A stretch of 64,000 nucleotides of DNA from CAZFLY01 sp964519995 (GCA_964519995.1 CAZFLY010000002.1:16141-80140), one strand, 5' to 3'. Counted from the stretch's first letter, positions 53,950 through 63,869 are shown. Notes: a model not told the origin generated them from the letters alone. Made by a program: numbers and translations.

Positions 53950-54063
53950 ACCGCTTCTTATTTTCCCTCTGGGATTTTTTGCTGAACTCGTACGTAGGAG
54001 TTTAGCATATCTTTCAATGAATTATGTAGCCCTACGATATTTTGCTTAGAAGGAGATGTTTAG

Positions 54064-56766
54064 ATGGCAAAGAAGATGGTCTATTTCTTCGGTGGTGGCA
54101 AAGCTCAAGGCGGCGCAAAAATGAAAGAACTTCTCGGCGGTAAAGGCGCTAATTTAGCTGAGATGTCCAGGCTTGGTATTCTTGTCCCGCCTGGATTCAC
54201 GATTACGACTGAAGTCTGCACTCACTTTATGAAGACAAAGGGAAAATACCCCAAAGGACTTGATGGCGAAGTCAAAGCTGCACTAAAGAAGGTCGAGAAA
54301 ATCATGGGCAGTCGGTACGGTGATGCGCACAATCCGCTACTGTTTTCTGTGCGCAGCGGCGCCCGCATTTCCATGCCCGGCATGATGGAAACGGTGCTCA
54401 ATATCGGCCTAACCCAGACCACCATAAAGGGACTCGTTGCCAAAACCGACAACGAACGCTTTGTCTACGATGCATATAGACGTCTTATCATGATGTACTC
54501 CGATGTTGTGATGGAAAAGGCTGCAGGCATCGAGCCCAAAGAAGATATGGGCATCCGACACCAGCTCGAAAGAGAAATGCAGAAGATGAAAGACGCTAAA
54601 GGTATAAAAGATGACACCGGGTTGGATGTCGATGACCTGAAGAAATTAGTGAGTATTTTCAAGAAGAAGGTTAAGCAGGTCCTGAAAAAGGATTTTCCAG
54701 ACGATCCTTACGATCAACTCTGGGGCGCTGTCTCGGCTGTTTTCCGTTCCTGGAATGGCAAAAGAGCTGTGTCCTACCGTCGAATTGAAAACATACCCAG
54801 TGAATGGGGCACCGCAGTAAATGTGCAGACAATGGTCTTCGGTAACATGGGCGAAGGTAGCGCCACGGGTGTCGCATTCACACGTGATCCTGCCACCGGC
54901 GAGAATAGGTTCTACGGCGAATTTCTTGTCAACGCCCAGGGGGAAGACGTCGTAGCCGGCACCCGGACGCCGCAGGCAATTAACAAAATCTCAAAATCAG
55001 ATGCCTCAAAGCACCTTCCTTCTTTGGAAGAGCTAATGCCCAAACTTTACAAGCAGTTGGCCAACATTCGTACAAGGCTCGAGAAACACTACCGTGACAT
55101 GCAGGATGTCGAATTCACTATCCAGGATAGCAAACTGTACATGCTGCAAACAAGAGTGGGCAAACGTAATGGTATGGCTGCTGTCAGAATGGCTGTTGAG
55201 ATGTGTCAGGAGAGACTCATCTCTAAGAAGGAAGCTATTCTGCGGGTCAGACCTGAACAGCTTGACGAGCTTTTGCATCCGATGCTCGACCCCAAGGCAG
55301 AGAAAAAAGCCGAGAGGCTCGCCAAGGGATTGCCCGCCGGTCCCGGCGGTGCCATCGGCCAGATAGTTTTTACGGCAGACGAAGCTGAATCCTGGGCCAA
55401 GGAAAAGAAGAAGGTTATTCTCGTGCGGGACGAGACGAGTCCGGAAGATGTTCACGGCATGCGCGCCGCCCAGGCAATACTAACAGCTCGCGGCGGCATG
55501 ACCAGCCACGCCGCTCTTGTCGCCAGAGGATGGGGTAAATGTTGTATCGTCGGTTGTGGCGAGTTGCACATCGACTCCCGCAAAAAACTCATGTCCGTAA
55601 ATGGTCAAACCTTTAGCGAAGGTGATTGGATATCTCTCAATGGCACGTTGGGTGTGGTCTATAAAGGCCAGATGGCTCTAATGCCTGCCGACCCGCAAAA
55701 GAATGTGCACTACAAAACGCTTATGTCCTGGGCCGACAAGACCCGTAAACTCAAGGTGCGGACCAATGCTGACAATCCACATGATGCCAGGATGGCCAGG
55801 AATTTCGGAGCCCAGGGCATTGGGCTTTGCCGGACCGAGCACATGTTCTTTGGCCCGGATCGCATCGCTGCCATGCGGCAGATGATTCTCACCGACGATG
55901 AAAAAGGTCGCAAGAAAGCGCTTGCCAAGTTGCTGCCGCTGCAGCGAAAGGATTTCATCGGCATCTTCAAGGCAATGGATGGCCTGCCGGTCACCATTCG
56001 TACTTTGGATCCTCCGCTGCATGAGTTTTTGCCTAACGACGAAACCAGCCAAAAGGAAATGGCCAAGCAGATGGGCGTTTCCGTCGATGCGATAAAGGCC
56101 AAGGTTCAATCTCTCCATGAATTGAATCCTATGTTAGGTCATCGCGGATGTCGGCTTGGCATTACCTATCCGGAAATCACTCAGATGCAGGTACAGGCGA
56201 TTATTGAGGCGGCCTGTACCGTAGCCAAGAAGGGAGTAAAGGTTCATCCGGAAATCATGATACCGCTGGTGGGAACCAGAGCTGAGTTGGCGAACCAGCG
56301 TGAATTAGCTGTAGCTACCGCTGAGCAGGTGTTGAAAAAAGCCAAAGTAAAAATCAAATACCTCGTCGGGACAATGATCGAGATTCCAAGGGCGGCTCTT
56401 ACGGCCAATGAAGTGGCGGAAGTTGCAGAATTCTTCTCGTTCGGCACAAATGATTTGACGCAAATGACCTTTGGCTACAGCCGAGACGATGCCGGCAAAT
56501 TCTTACCTGGTTACATCTCTCGCAAGATTCTCTCAGCGGATCCGTTCCAGACGCTTGACCAAACTGGCGTTGGACAATTGGTTGATTTGGGTATCAAGCG
56601 TGGAAGAGCTACCAGGCGTGATTTGAAGGTCGGTATTTGTGGCGAGCATGGCGGCGATCCGAAGTCCATCGAGTTCTGCCATAAGGTAGGAATGAATTAT
56701 GTAAGCTGTTCTCCGTATCGCGTACCGATTGCTCGACTGGCAGCGGCCCAGGCAGCAACGAGGTAA
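54064..56766 (+). CDS. ppdK: Pyruvate, phosphate dikinase
   Basis: Interconverts pyruvate, ATP and phosphate with phosphoenolpyruvate, AMP and pyrophosphate. The 900 residues hold an N-terminal nucleotide-binding domain (GGKGANLAEMSRLGILVPPGFTI, FSVRSGARISMPGMMETVLN), the swivelling phosphohistidine domain with GGMTSHAALVARGWGKCCIVG (catalytic His), and a C-terminal PEP/pyruvate TIM barrel ending in KVGICGEHGGDPKSIEF, which carries the catalytic Cys of PPDK. HGFDLC-type FGTNDLTQMTFGYSRDD is present. Monocistronic, with a strong promoter and a terminator-like hairpin. In anaerobes it is usually glycolytic or gluconeogenic with pyrophosphate. Confidence 0.97.
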   Translation: MAKKMVYFFGGGKAQGGAKMKELLGGKGANLAEMSRLGILVPPGFTITTEVCTHFMKTKGKYPKGLDGEVKAALKKVEKIMGSRYGDAHNPLLFSVRSGARISMPGMMETVLNIGLTQTTIKGLVAKTDNERFVYDAYRRLIMMYSDVVMEKAAGIEPKEDMGIRHQLEREMQKMKDAKGIKDDTGLDVDDLKKLVSIFKKKVKQVLKKDFPDDPYDQLWGAVSAVFRSWNGKRAVSYRRIENIPSEWGTAVNVQTMVFGNMGEGSATGVAFTRDPATGENRFYGEFLVNAQGEDVVAGTRTPQAINKISKSDASKHLPSLEELMPKLYKQLANIRTRLEKHYRDMQDVEFTIQDSKLYMLQTRVGKRNGMAAVRMAVEMCQERLISKKEAILRVRPEQLDELLHPMLDPKAEKKAERLAKGLPAGPGGAIGQIVFTADEAESWAKEKKKVILVRDETSPEDVHGMRAAQAILTARGGMTSHAALVARGWGKCCIVGCGELHIDSRKKLMSVNGQTFSEGDWISLNGTLGVVYKGQMALMPADPQKNVHYKTLMSWADKTRKLKVRTNADNPHDARMARNFGAQGIGLCRTEHMFFGPDRIAAMRQMILTDDEKGRKKALAKLLPLQRKDFIGIFKAMDGLPVTIRTLDPPLHEFLPNDETSQKEMAKQMGVSVDAIKAKVQSLHELNPMLGHRGCRLGITYPEITQMQVQAIIEAACTVAKKGVKVHPEIMIPLVGTRAELANQRELAVATAEQVLKKAKVKIKYLVGTMIEIPRAALTANEVAEVAEFFSFGTNDLTQMTFGYSRDDAGKFLPGYISRKILSADPFQTLDQTGVGQLVDLGIKRGRATRRDLKVGICGEHGGDPKSIEFCHKVGMNYVSCSPYRVPIARLAAAQAATR

Positions 56767-56804
56767 TAATTTGTATTGCGTAATGCGTATATCGTACTGT
56801 GATG

Positions 56805-56866
56805 TTTAGCCCCACCCCCATGCCTGTTTGCACAGGCAAACATGGGGGTGGGGTTTTCATTTTTTG
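56805..56866 (+). terminator. Rho-independent-type terminator after ppdK
   Basis: Left arm CCCCACCCCCATG (56810-56822) pairs with CATGGGGGTGGGG (56841-56853), with an inner CCTG/CAGG stem, then TTTTCATTTTTT on the plus strand. A TTTAGC directly before it (56805-56810) means that on the minus strand it reads as hairpin plus GGGGCTAAA, the REP-like layout, so this terminator may be a co-opted REP unit. Confidence 0.75.
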
Positions 56867-56868
56867 CC

Positions 56869-56888
56869 ATTCCTGCGAAAGCAGGAAT
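56869..56888. repeat. ATTCCTGC-GAAA-GCAGGAAT palindromic repeat
   Basis: Perfect 8-bp stem with a GAAA loop immediately after the ppdK terminator. It is very like the widespread bacterial intergenic palindrome of the form CATTCCYGCGAAAGCRGGAATC. Repeat identity is from general knowledge; only one copy is seen here. Confidence 0.6.
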
Positions 56889-57052
56889 CCATACACTAGA
56901 CACTACCCGCTAAACGCTGTCTTTTTTCCTTGCTTTTTATATTTTGAATTATCAGGGTAATTGGTTATTTTAATATGAAAAAATAATCTATCTGCCTGAT
57001 ACACCTACCTATAATCGGTTATAATTTAGTTAGGAAAAGTAAGGATCTGGAA

Positions 57053-57691
57053 ATGGAACAAAATCCTAAAATGGACATTCGCTTCTCTCTATGCAGAGAG
57101 GCAGAGTTGCACGAAGAGATGAAACGACTGGCAAATGCCCCTTGGTCCCCCCAGCCGTACGATCCACATGGAAGACCAGCTGGAAGCGGTCATTTCTATT
57201 TTCATCGTGATATGGTCGGCGATGAGCCATCTTGCACAGTGTGTATCTGGCGTAGTGAACCGGGCCACTGGATTGTTAAGTACCTAGTTCCGGATGAAGG
57301 CCAAGTCAATCCGATTCCGATTGAGCAATACAAGAAAATACTCACCAACTTCGAATCTGATATAGCCGATCCTGCAGCAAAAACCGTTGAAGGAATTACG
57401 TCGATCGAAACGAGCCAATACAAATTGGAGTATTACTTCTCTCGTGAAGCTGTAAGGTTACTTCAGTATTTCTGCGATACATCAAATCAAAGCGACTTAG
57501 GTACACACTTGGACGATCAGCAAAAGTGGATTGCATTTCTGCTTCAGGTGTACGACGACAATAGTAACGTTCATTGTGATACATTTGGGAAGTGCCTGAA
57601 GACAGCAGAATGGTGGCCAGAGGAAGGAATACGGAGACTTGTCGATGAGTATGATTTTGCAATGCGGCTTCTTAAACAATCAGGGAGATAA
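57053..57691 (+). CDS. Hypothetical protein, orphan in repeat-rich DNA
   Basis: A 212-residue soluble protein that I do not recognise. It has no signal peptide or membrane segment. It starts with an ATG after AAGGATCTGGAA, a plausible ribosome site, and two TATAAT boxes at 57010 and 57020 lie just upstream. Composition is balanced, with acidic residues and several Trp (SCTVCIWRSEPGHWIVKYLVP, QKWIAFLLQVYDDNSNVH, TAEWWPEEGIRRLVDEYDF), consistent with a folded alpha/beta protein. REP-like repeats lie on both sides, and no functional partner is adjacent. It could be accessory or newly acquired, but nothing shows what it does. Confidence 0.65.
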   Translation: MEQNPKMDIRFSLCREAELHEEMKRLANAPWSPQPYDPHGRPAGSGHFYFHRDMVGDEPSCTVCIWRSEPGHWIVKYLVPDEGQVNPIPIEQYKKILTNFESDIADPAAKTVEGITSIETSQYKLEYYFSREAVRLLQYFCDTSNQSDLGTHLDDQQKWIAFLLQVYDDNSNVHCDTFGKCLKTAEWWPEEGIRRLVDEYDFAMRLLKQSGR

Positions 57692-57712
57692 AATTGTGAT
57701 GAATGCCCCGAC

Positions 57713-57971
57713 CCAGATAAATCTGGTGGCTAAATATTTTGAAAATTCAGATGTGCGAATTAGTCCCTTCGGCAAGCTCCCCGCAACTGAGCACGGGACA
57801 AGCAGGGCAGGCATGAAGCTCGGCGGATAAACTCCGCGAAGCAATCCGCGAAGCGTCGCGAGGTTGCACAGAGCAACCGTAGCGATCTAATTGAGATTGC
57901 TTCGGGACAAAGTTCCTCGCAATGACTGCGTCAGATTGTCACGGCCTTTCAGGCCTCGCAATGATATGCTG
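57713..57971. repeat. REP-like hairpin and degenerate ATTGCGAGG-type repeats
   Basis: CCAGAT-AA-ATCTGG (57713-57726) is followed by TGGCTAAATATTTT (57727-57740), the flank shared with other hairpins. From about 57835 to 57965 are imperfect copies built on GAGATTGCTTCGGG, CCTCGCAATGA and CTCGCAATGAT, a repeat type common in environmental bacteria. No gene is seen between 57692 and 58042. Confidence 0.65.
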
Positions 57972-58042
57972 CATAAGATTTCTATAAAGCAAATCTGATT
58001 TGTAAGCCGGTGTTGTTGTCTGGGCCGTTATCTTGTCATTTG

Positions 58043-59181
58043 CTAATCTGTCTTGAAGTAGTATCGGCCGAGGTATTGAACAATGGCTTTTTTAAGTTTG
58101 AGGGGGTCTATCAGGCCGATGTGTCGGTAGATGATCTCTCCGCCTGGTTTGACGAGGATTGTGTAGGGGATACCGCCAGGCGATTCTTTGTCAACAGCCT
58201 GCATAAGCTGATATTTGTCCTCGGAGGCGAACAAATAGTTCTTGCACGATGCTTGTTGTTCTCTCAGAAACACAAGGACTTTGTCTTTTCTATCGGGTGA
58301 ATCGGCACTTATGGTCACAAGCTCGAAATCGCGGTTTCGATACATTCTATTGATAGTTATAAGCTCTCTGAATTCCACCACACATGGACCGCACCAGGTC
58401 GCCCAGATGTTTATCAGTCTGAGCTTGTCGGTGTCATTGCTGAGAAGTTTCCTGATGCCTTGAGCATCTATCATTTCGATGTTGACCGGCTCCTTTGCCC
58501 AGGTTTCAAAAGCCTTTTTGACGGAGTCGCGTTTATCCGACCACTTGATAGAGCAGCCGAACGTTCTGGTATTTTGGACAGGAATATCTTTGCGAGCGAT
58601 AAGTACCTCGATTGCATTTCTGGTATCGTGAGATTTAATGTTCTTGGGATTCTCAGAGTCATCGACCCGGCCAACGTATCGCAGCTTGTGTTCTCTATCG
58701 AATATGAAAACGTGCGGTGTTGTGACCGGCCCGTAAGCACGTGAGACTTCCTGGGTGTCCCCGTCGTAAAGGTACGGGAAGTTGAATTGTTTGTCTTTGA
58801 TACGGATTTTCATTTCTTCGAGGGAGTCACCCATGTCGGAGTAACCGAGTTCATCGAGGCGAACAGATAGGGGGTCGTTTGGAGATATAGCGACCAGGGC
58901 AACGCCTTTGTCTTTGTAGTCTGCGGCAATTTTTTGATACGGTCTTCGTATGCTTGAGCGGTAGGGCAATGATTGCAAGTGAATACTATAACAAGGATAT
59001 CAGCGTGCGCAAAGTCAGTGAGTCCATAGTTTTTGCCATCGACCGCAGGCAAATTAAAATCAGGTGCTTCCTGACCAATCTGCATAGTCCTGACATCTTT
59101 GGTCACACCAAGACAAATATTTATCATAAAAAGGATTGGCATTATCATTACAATTGAAATTACTTGGTCAAACTTTTTCAT
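58043..59181 (-). pseudogene. Two-domain thioredoxin-like protein, frameshifted at an A6 tract
   Basis: Frame one begins at the ATG at 59181: signal sequence MKKFDQVISIVMIMPILFMIN, then a peroxiredoxin/redoxin domain with FTCNHCPTAQAYEDRIKK (CxxC). Frame two resumes at QKIAADYKDKGVALVAISPND and runs to 58043, with a second redoxin domain containing WATWCGPCVVEFREL (CGPC, TlpA-like) and GGIPYTILVKPGG. They meet at six As (58930-58935); one extra A makes a single 379-residue protein. Thioredoxin-like pairs like this act in periplasmic disulfide reduction or cytochrome maturation, which is only inferred here. The indel may be a sequencing error, a mutation or slippage. Confidence 0.75.
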
Positions 59182-59230
59182 TTTTCGACCTTCTGCTTAT
59201 ACAATACCACTGTCTTTGGGCTCTGTCAGA

Positions 59231-59773
59231 TTATCTTCGCCTTTTCTCAACATTCCACTTCAATCCTCCAACCCGTTCTGGTTTCACGAATTCCCCGTGC
59301 CAATAATTCGAACATATATTGCACCCTTTTCCTCCATGATTTTCAAAGGTTAATATCTCCAACCCGCCAAACTGATTCCAGCCCCCTTTTGTTTCAAACA
59401 AGAGCACCATTTCCGGTAACGAAGTCAATTCGGTATTTGGATTCATCGCATAATTACAACGGCCTTCTCCTACAGACGGGCAAACAAATTCTTTTTCACT
59501 TACTTCGGTATATTTTCTCAGCAAATCACACCATTTATCTGCTGTTGGGTATTTATCATCATAACCACAGGCATAAATTACCATCGACTTTCCAAGCGCG
59601 ATTACATTCTCTCCACACCTGATTCGGCGGCGATATTCGCGTAAATGAAAATGACCGGACCAGAGAAGTGCACTTATCAAGAGTAAAATGATCGCCACTG
59701 CAGTTATTTTTACTATTGCCAGTATGCCTATTTTCGGTTTTTGGCCTTGTGGATTATTTTCTGTTTCACTCAT
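59231..59773 (-). CDS. Membrane-anchored pilin-like/DUF1559-like protein
   Basis: A 180-residue protein from the ATG at 59773 (MSETENNPQGQ). It has one hydrophobic helix (about residues 17-42, ILAIVKITAVAIILLLISALLW), then HLREYRRRIRCGENVIALGKSMVIYACGYDDKYP, as in the small secreted pilin-like proteins of planctomycetes. ENHGGKGCNI near the end resembles the H-X9-DG element of DUF1559. The longer reading from 59872 is not used because those codons are the end of mfd in another frame. Its ATG overlaps the reconstructed mfd stop (ATGAGTGA), so the two genes are coupled. Confidence 0.7.
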   Translation of the reverse strand: MSETENNPQGQKPKIGILAIVKITAVAIILLLISALLWSGHFHLREYRRRIRCGENVIALGKSMVIYACGYDDKYPTADKWCDLLRKYTEVSEKEFVCPSVGEGRCNYAMNPNTELTSLPEMVLLFETKGGWNQFGGLEILTFENHGGKGCNICSNYWHGEFVKPERVGGLKWNVEKRRR

Positions 59774-62700
59774 GTCTTTTGTCCGTAAAGATTTTTCGCA
59801 GAACGGTAAGAAGTGTTGCCGGCTCGAAGTAGCTGCTCGGTAGCTGTAATTGTATCGTTCTTGGATCAGCAATTCTAACCTTGCCGGAGACTCTTGAAAA
59901 GAGCTGATTTACTTTATCGGTTGGTTNNNNNNNNNNNNNNNNNNNNNNNNNNNNNNNNNNNNNNNNNNNNNNNNNNNNNNNNNNNNNNNNNNNNNNNNNN
60001 NNNNNNNNNNNNNNNNNNNNNNNNNNATTCTAACCTTGCCGGAGACTCTTGAAAAGAGCTGATTTACTTTATCGGTTGGTTCCTGGGCGAAGGAAAAGAT
60101 AAGGTTCTGGCCTGAGGCGACGATGCTTTTTATCTCGTGTTTACTTGCGGCAATTCGCAGATCTGCGACCTGAAGCAGCATTTCGACCTCCTCAGGCACC
60201 GGGCCAAAGACATCGTCAAGTTCGCTGCGAATCTGCTCCAAATCCGCGTAGCTTTTTACGACAGCGATTTTGCGATAGACGTCGAGGCGGTTCCTGTCGA
60301 TGGGTATGTAGTTTTTGGGTATGTATGCGGCAAATCCAAGGTCCACAGTCGCAGTTGGTATGCTTTCGATGGGTTCGTTCTTCAGTTGCCTGACGGCGTT
60401 CGCGAGCAGCTCGCAATACATCTGATAGCCGACGGTCTGGATGTGTCCGGACTGCTCAGGTCCCAATATATTGCCCGCGCCACGGATTTCCAGGTCCCGT
60501 AAAGCGATTCTAAAACCCGCGCCAAGGTGCGAGTACTCTTCAATAGCTTTTAGACGCTTTGCAGCTAATGGTGTGATTGGGCGAGACCTTGGAAGAAGCA
60601 TATATGCAAATGCTCTGTGTTTGTATCGGCCAACTCTGCCGCGGAGCTGGTGCATTTCAGCAAGGCCGAATCTATCTGCGTCGTTTATCAGCATTGTGTT
60701 CGCATTTGGTATATCCAGGCCCGACTCGATGATAGTAGAGCAGACCAGCACATCTATACCACCCAGGACAAAATCAATCATTGTTTTTTCGAGTTCGGTT
60801 TTTGGCATTTGGCCGTGAGCTATGGCAACTTTTGCGTCAGGTACGAGTTTGCGAATTTCCCATGCCTTTTTTTCTATTGTTTTGACGCGGTTGTGCAGGA
60901 AAAAGACCTGACCCTGGCGGTTCAGTTCACGGTGTATTGTTTTGCGGATAAGCTCGCTGTTATAGCCTGTGACACTGGTGACGATGCTTCGCCTGTCGAG
61001 CGGTGGAGTTGCCAGGGAGCTGATGTCACGCAAACCCAGTAGCGCCATATGAAGTGTTCGTGGGATGGGCGTAGCTGTCATCGTAAGAACATCAACATTG
61101 ACACGTAGTTTTTTGAGTTTTTCTTTGTGTTCTACGCCGAAGCGCTGTTCTTCATCTATAATCAAAAGTCCCAGGTCCTTGAAGCCTACATCTCTGCTCA
61201 GGAGCCTGTGTGTGCCGATGAGTATGTCAACCTTTCCAGCCTTTGTTCGGTTGATTATATCTGTTGCCTGTTTTGGAGTTTTGAAGCGATTCAGCACCTC
61301 AACGCAAATAGGAAAATCTGCAAACCGTTCAGTGAAGGTTCTTCCGTGCTGCACACACAGTACGGTTGTTGGTACAAGCACAGCGACTTGTTTTCCATTT
61401 TCAACTGACTTAAAGGCCGCCCGCATAGCAAGCTCAGTCTTGCCGTAGCCAACATCGCCGCACAATAGCCTGTCCATAGCTACAGGTTCTTGCATATCTG
61501 TCTTTATCTCCTGTGCGATGGTTATCTGGTCGGGTGTTTCCTGATAGGGGAAAGACTCTTCGAATTCGGCCTGCCAGTTTGAGTCGGGACTATAGACGAT
61601 GCCCCCAAGTGCCTGTCGCTTTGCCTGAACTTCAAGTAGCTCGGCGGCAAGGTCTCGAACGGAGCGTGCGACTTTTTCTTTTTGCTTCTGCCATCTTTTT
61701 GAGCTAACTTTGCTGAGCTTTGGCCTGCGTGGGCTTGTGCCAATATATTTCTGAACCAGCGCGATGTTGTGGACCGAGACCTGTATCTTTGCGCCGTCTG
61801 CGTATCTAATTGTTAGATATTCTGCGGGACCAGTTTTTTCCTGGATGGTATTGACGCCGAGGAACTTACCGATGCCGTACGAAGCGTGCACAACGTGGTC
61901 GCCAGTCTGCAGGTCAGAGAGTGTATCGACGGGCGCGGTTGGATGGACAGGACGGTATCGGCGGCGCAGGGCGAATTGGCCAAATAGCTCATGGTGACTT
62001 ATAATTATTGTCTTTAGTGAGTTAATGACGAAGCCTTGATGGATAAAGCCGGGAACGAGTTTGAAATTGGCGGGGATTTGCTTGGCAAGGTCTTTTATGA
62101 TTTCTTCAAGGCGGATGATTTCGGCTTGGCTTTCACAGTAAAGCAAAAGTTTTTTGCCGGCCTTTGACTGATTAAGCAACTCTTCAAGAGCAGCCTTGTG
62201 GCCTGCCCATAATGAGGTAGCTTTCCGCTCGAATTTCTGGATACTTCGCACGTCGAGCTTGAGAAAATCGCCGGGTTGGCCCATCGCGAATCGGCAGATG
62301 TGCAATTGTGTGAATTTTGCTGCGGTGTTGTAGATATCCGCCCATTTGTAGAGTCTTTCAGGGCGTTCCACTCGCTGTAGGTAGACCTTTGCTACCTCTT
62401 CGCAGTCGGATGGTTCATCGAAGATTATGATAGTGTCTTTGGGCAGGATATCCACAAAAAGCGCTTTCTGTCCTTCTGTGTTCCCACAAATAGCAGAAAT
62501 TATATTTGCCATTTGCAACTGTTGGGTTGAACGCTGTGTATCCAAATTAATTTCACGAATGCTCTCTATTGTGTCACCAAAGAATTCGATTCTGATTGCT
62601 CCGCTGCTCTGTAATTCTGCGTTTTGTTCATTGAGAAGGGTCTTTGTGTTGATTAGTGGTGCGTAAATATCGACAATTCCGCCTCGGCGGGCAAATTGAC

Positions 62701-63226
62701 CAGGCAAATCAACTTTTTCCACGCGTTCGAAGCTGTTTTTGAGAAGCCATTCGGTAATCTTTTCCGGTGATAATGTCTTATCTAATTCTAAGGCAAGTGA
62801 GCTTTTCTGTAGCTCCTGAGGCTTCGGTACCGACTGACAAAGTGCCTGGACGGATGTTGGGATAAGAAGTTGTGCTTCGTGCCCCGTGTCCCGGGTCACG
62901 AGCGACGAGACACGAGCGATGAGCCTTAGTCTTTCTGCTCTGGTCTCGTCGGTGGCATCGGCTATTTCTTCTTCGCCTTCCCAGGCGGATAGGGCCTGGA
63001 CGTCTTTGCAACCAAAGGTAAGAAAATCGTCAACTGCTTTGTCGGCATCATCGATATGTGGACATATATAGAGAATTGGCCGGTCGATCTGCTCTGAAAT
63101 GTAACTTGTCAATAAATGCGCAAACGACCCCCACGTCCCCTCGACTTTGACCGGCCCTGCATCAGGCATAGCGACCTTCAGCCGGGAGATAATCTCACTA
63201 ATCACCTTGTCACGCCCAAGGTTCAT
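59766..63226 (-). CDS. mfd: Transcription-repair coupling factor Mfd, split by a scaffold gap
   Basis: Superfamily 2 translocase that removes stalled RNA polymerase and recruits UvrA. Domains in order: N-terminal UvrB-like region (PILYICPHIDDADKAV onward), the RNA-polymerase interaction domain (LQTGDHVVHASYGIGKFLGV), helicase motif I LLCGDVGYGKTELAMRAAF, DEEQRFG (DEEQ box), TATPIPRTLHM, and the C-terminal regulatory domain. The frame stops in 100 N (59927-60026). Joining the identical 55-bp ends restores a continuous 1101-residue protein ending DKRHE with TGA at 59766-59768. The ATG at 63226 is preceded by a 12-bp palindrome, ATAGTATACTAT (63246-63257), possibly a -10 region or operator. Confidence 0.93.
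59872..60081. other. Scaffold gap: 100 N flanked by identical 55-bp ends
   Basis: Bases 59872-59926 and 60027-60081 are identical (55 bp, beginning ATTCTAACC and ending CGGTTGGTT), with exactly 100 N between them. This is the signature of two contigs that overlap by one k-mer and were joined with filler. Removing one copy and the Ns puts mfd back in frame. Confidence 0.95.
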
Positions 63227-63332
63227 AAGGTACTATACTGATGCCATAGTATACTATCGTGAGGACCTAATAGCGAGAGTTTCTGTTTTACGCAGGAAAT
63301 GTTGTAGTTAGAGGGATTTCTTTTGTGCTTTG

Positions 63333-63869
63333 TCAATCCGACCATAGCCAGTTCTCGGCCAGGATTATAAGATCACGGAAGTCAATCAGTCCATCGCCGT
63401 GTAGTGGTGAAATATCGGCTGAAGGTGTGCTTGGTGATTGCTGCCATTGGTAAGCAAGAATTGAAAGATCATATAAATCAACTATCTTGTCATCATTCAG
63501 ATCAGCAACGTGCTCGATATAGTGAAAGCCCATATCGACAATGCCTGAATCGGCTGCCTTGTCTGTGCGTGTTGCGAATCTGTCCATTCCGAGATTAACT
63601 GCCAGATTACTCCCCGCATCTACACAGGGACTATCTGATGCTTGTCCCGCAGCTATCTGGCTTAAATGATAATCGCCCATCACCCAGATAGCATTCGGAT
63701 CGTTTGGCTCAACTACGACATTCACATCATTAACATCCGCCCAATATCCCGATCGAGTTATATATATGCAATTCACACATGGACACCCCGGAAGAAGATT
63801 CGGGATGAAAAATTCATTGAGTAAACCAAATTGATATATAATATCGTGTCTTATATCAATTAGGTTCAA
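63333..63869 (-). CDS. Truncated beta-helix-type secreted protein with dockerin-like C-terminus
   Basis: The 178-residue frame has no convincing start; the first codon is a TTG overlapping the previous gene's stop, and an in-frame TAA lies a little upstream. The middle carries YWADVNDVNVVVEPNDPNAIWVMGDYHL and SPCVDAGSNLAVNLGMDRFATRTDKAADSGIVDMGFHYIEH, the usual end of planctomycete parallel-beta-helix proteins. The C-terminus has two dockerin-like, Ca-binding EF-hand repeats: DLNDDKIVDLYDLSILAYQW and DGLIDFRDLIILAENWLW. Most of the N-terminal helix and the signal peptide are missing, so this is a 3' fragment or pseudogene of a larger secreted protein. Confidence 0.6.
   Translation of the reverse strand: MNLIDIRHDIIYQFGLLNEFFIPNLLPGCPCVNCIYITRSGYWADVNDVNVVVEPNDPNAIWVMGDYHLSQIAAGQASDSPCVDAGSNLAVNLGMDRFATRTDKAADSGIVDMGFHYIEHVADLNDDKIVDLYDLSILAYQWQQSPSTPSADISPLHGDGLIDFRDLIILAENWLWSD

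Noticed and set aside
58930..58935. Programmed -1 frameshift in the thioredoxin-like gene
   Set aside because: The 0-frame codons are ATC AAA AAA TTG, not a strong X XXY YYZ site such as A AAA AAG, and no downstream stimulatory hairpin or pseudoknot was seen; an indel is simpler.
59872..60081. 55-bp direct repeat as a transposon target duplication or att site
   Set aside because: The copies flank exactly 100 N and lie in mid-mfd; merging them restores the frame, so this is an assembly overlap.
63333..63869. Cellulosomal dockerin in the strict sense
   Set aside because: The EF-hand-like repeats resemble the dockerin-like tails common in Phycisphaerae, but no cohesin or scaffoldin is present in the window.
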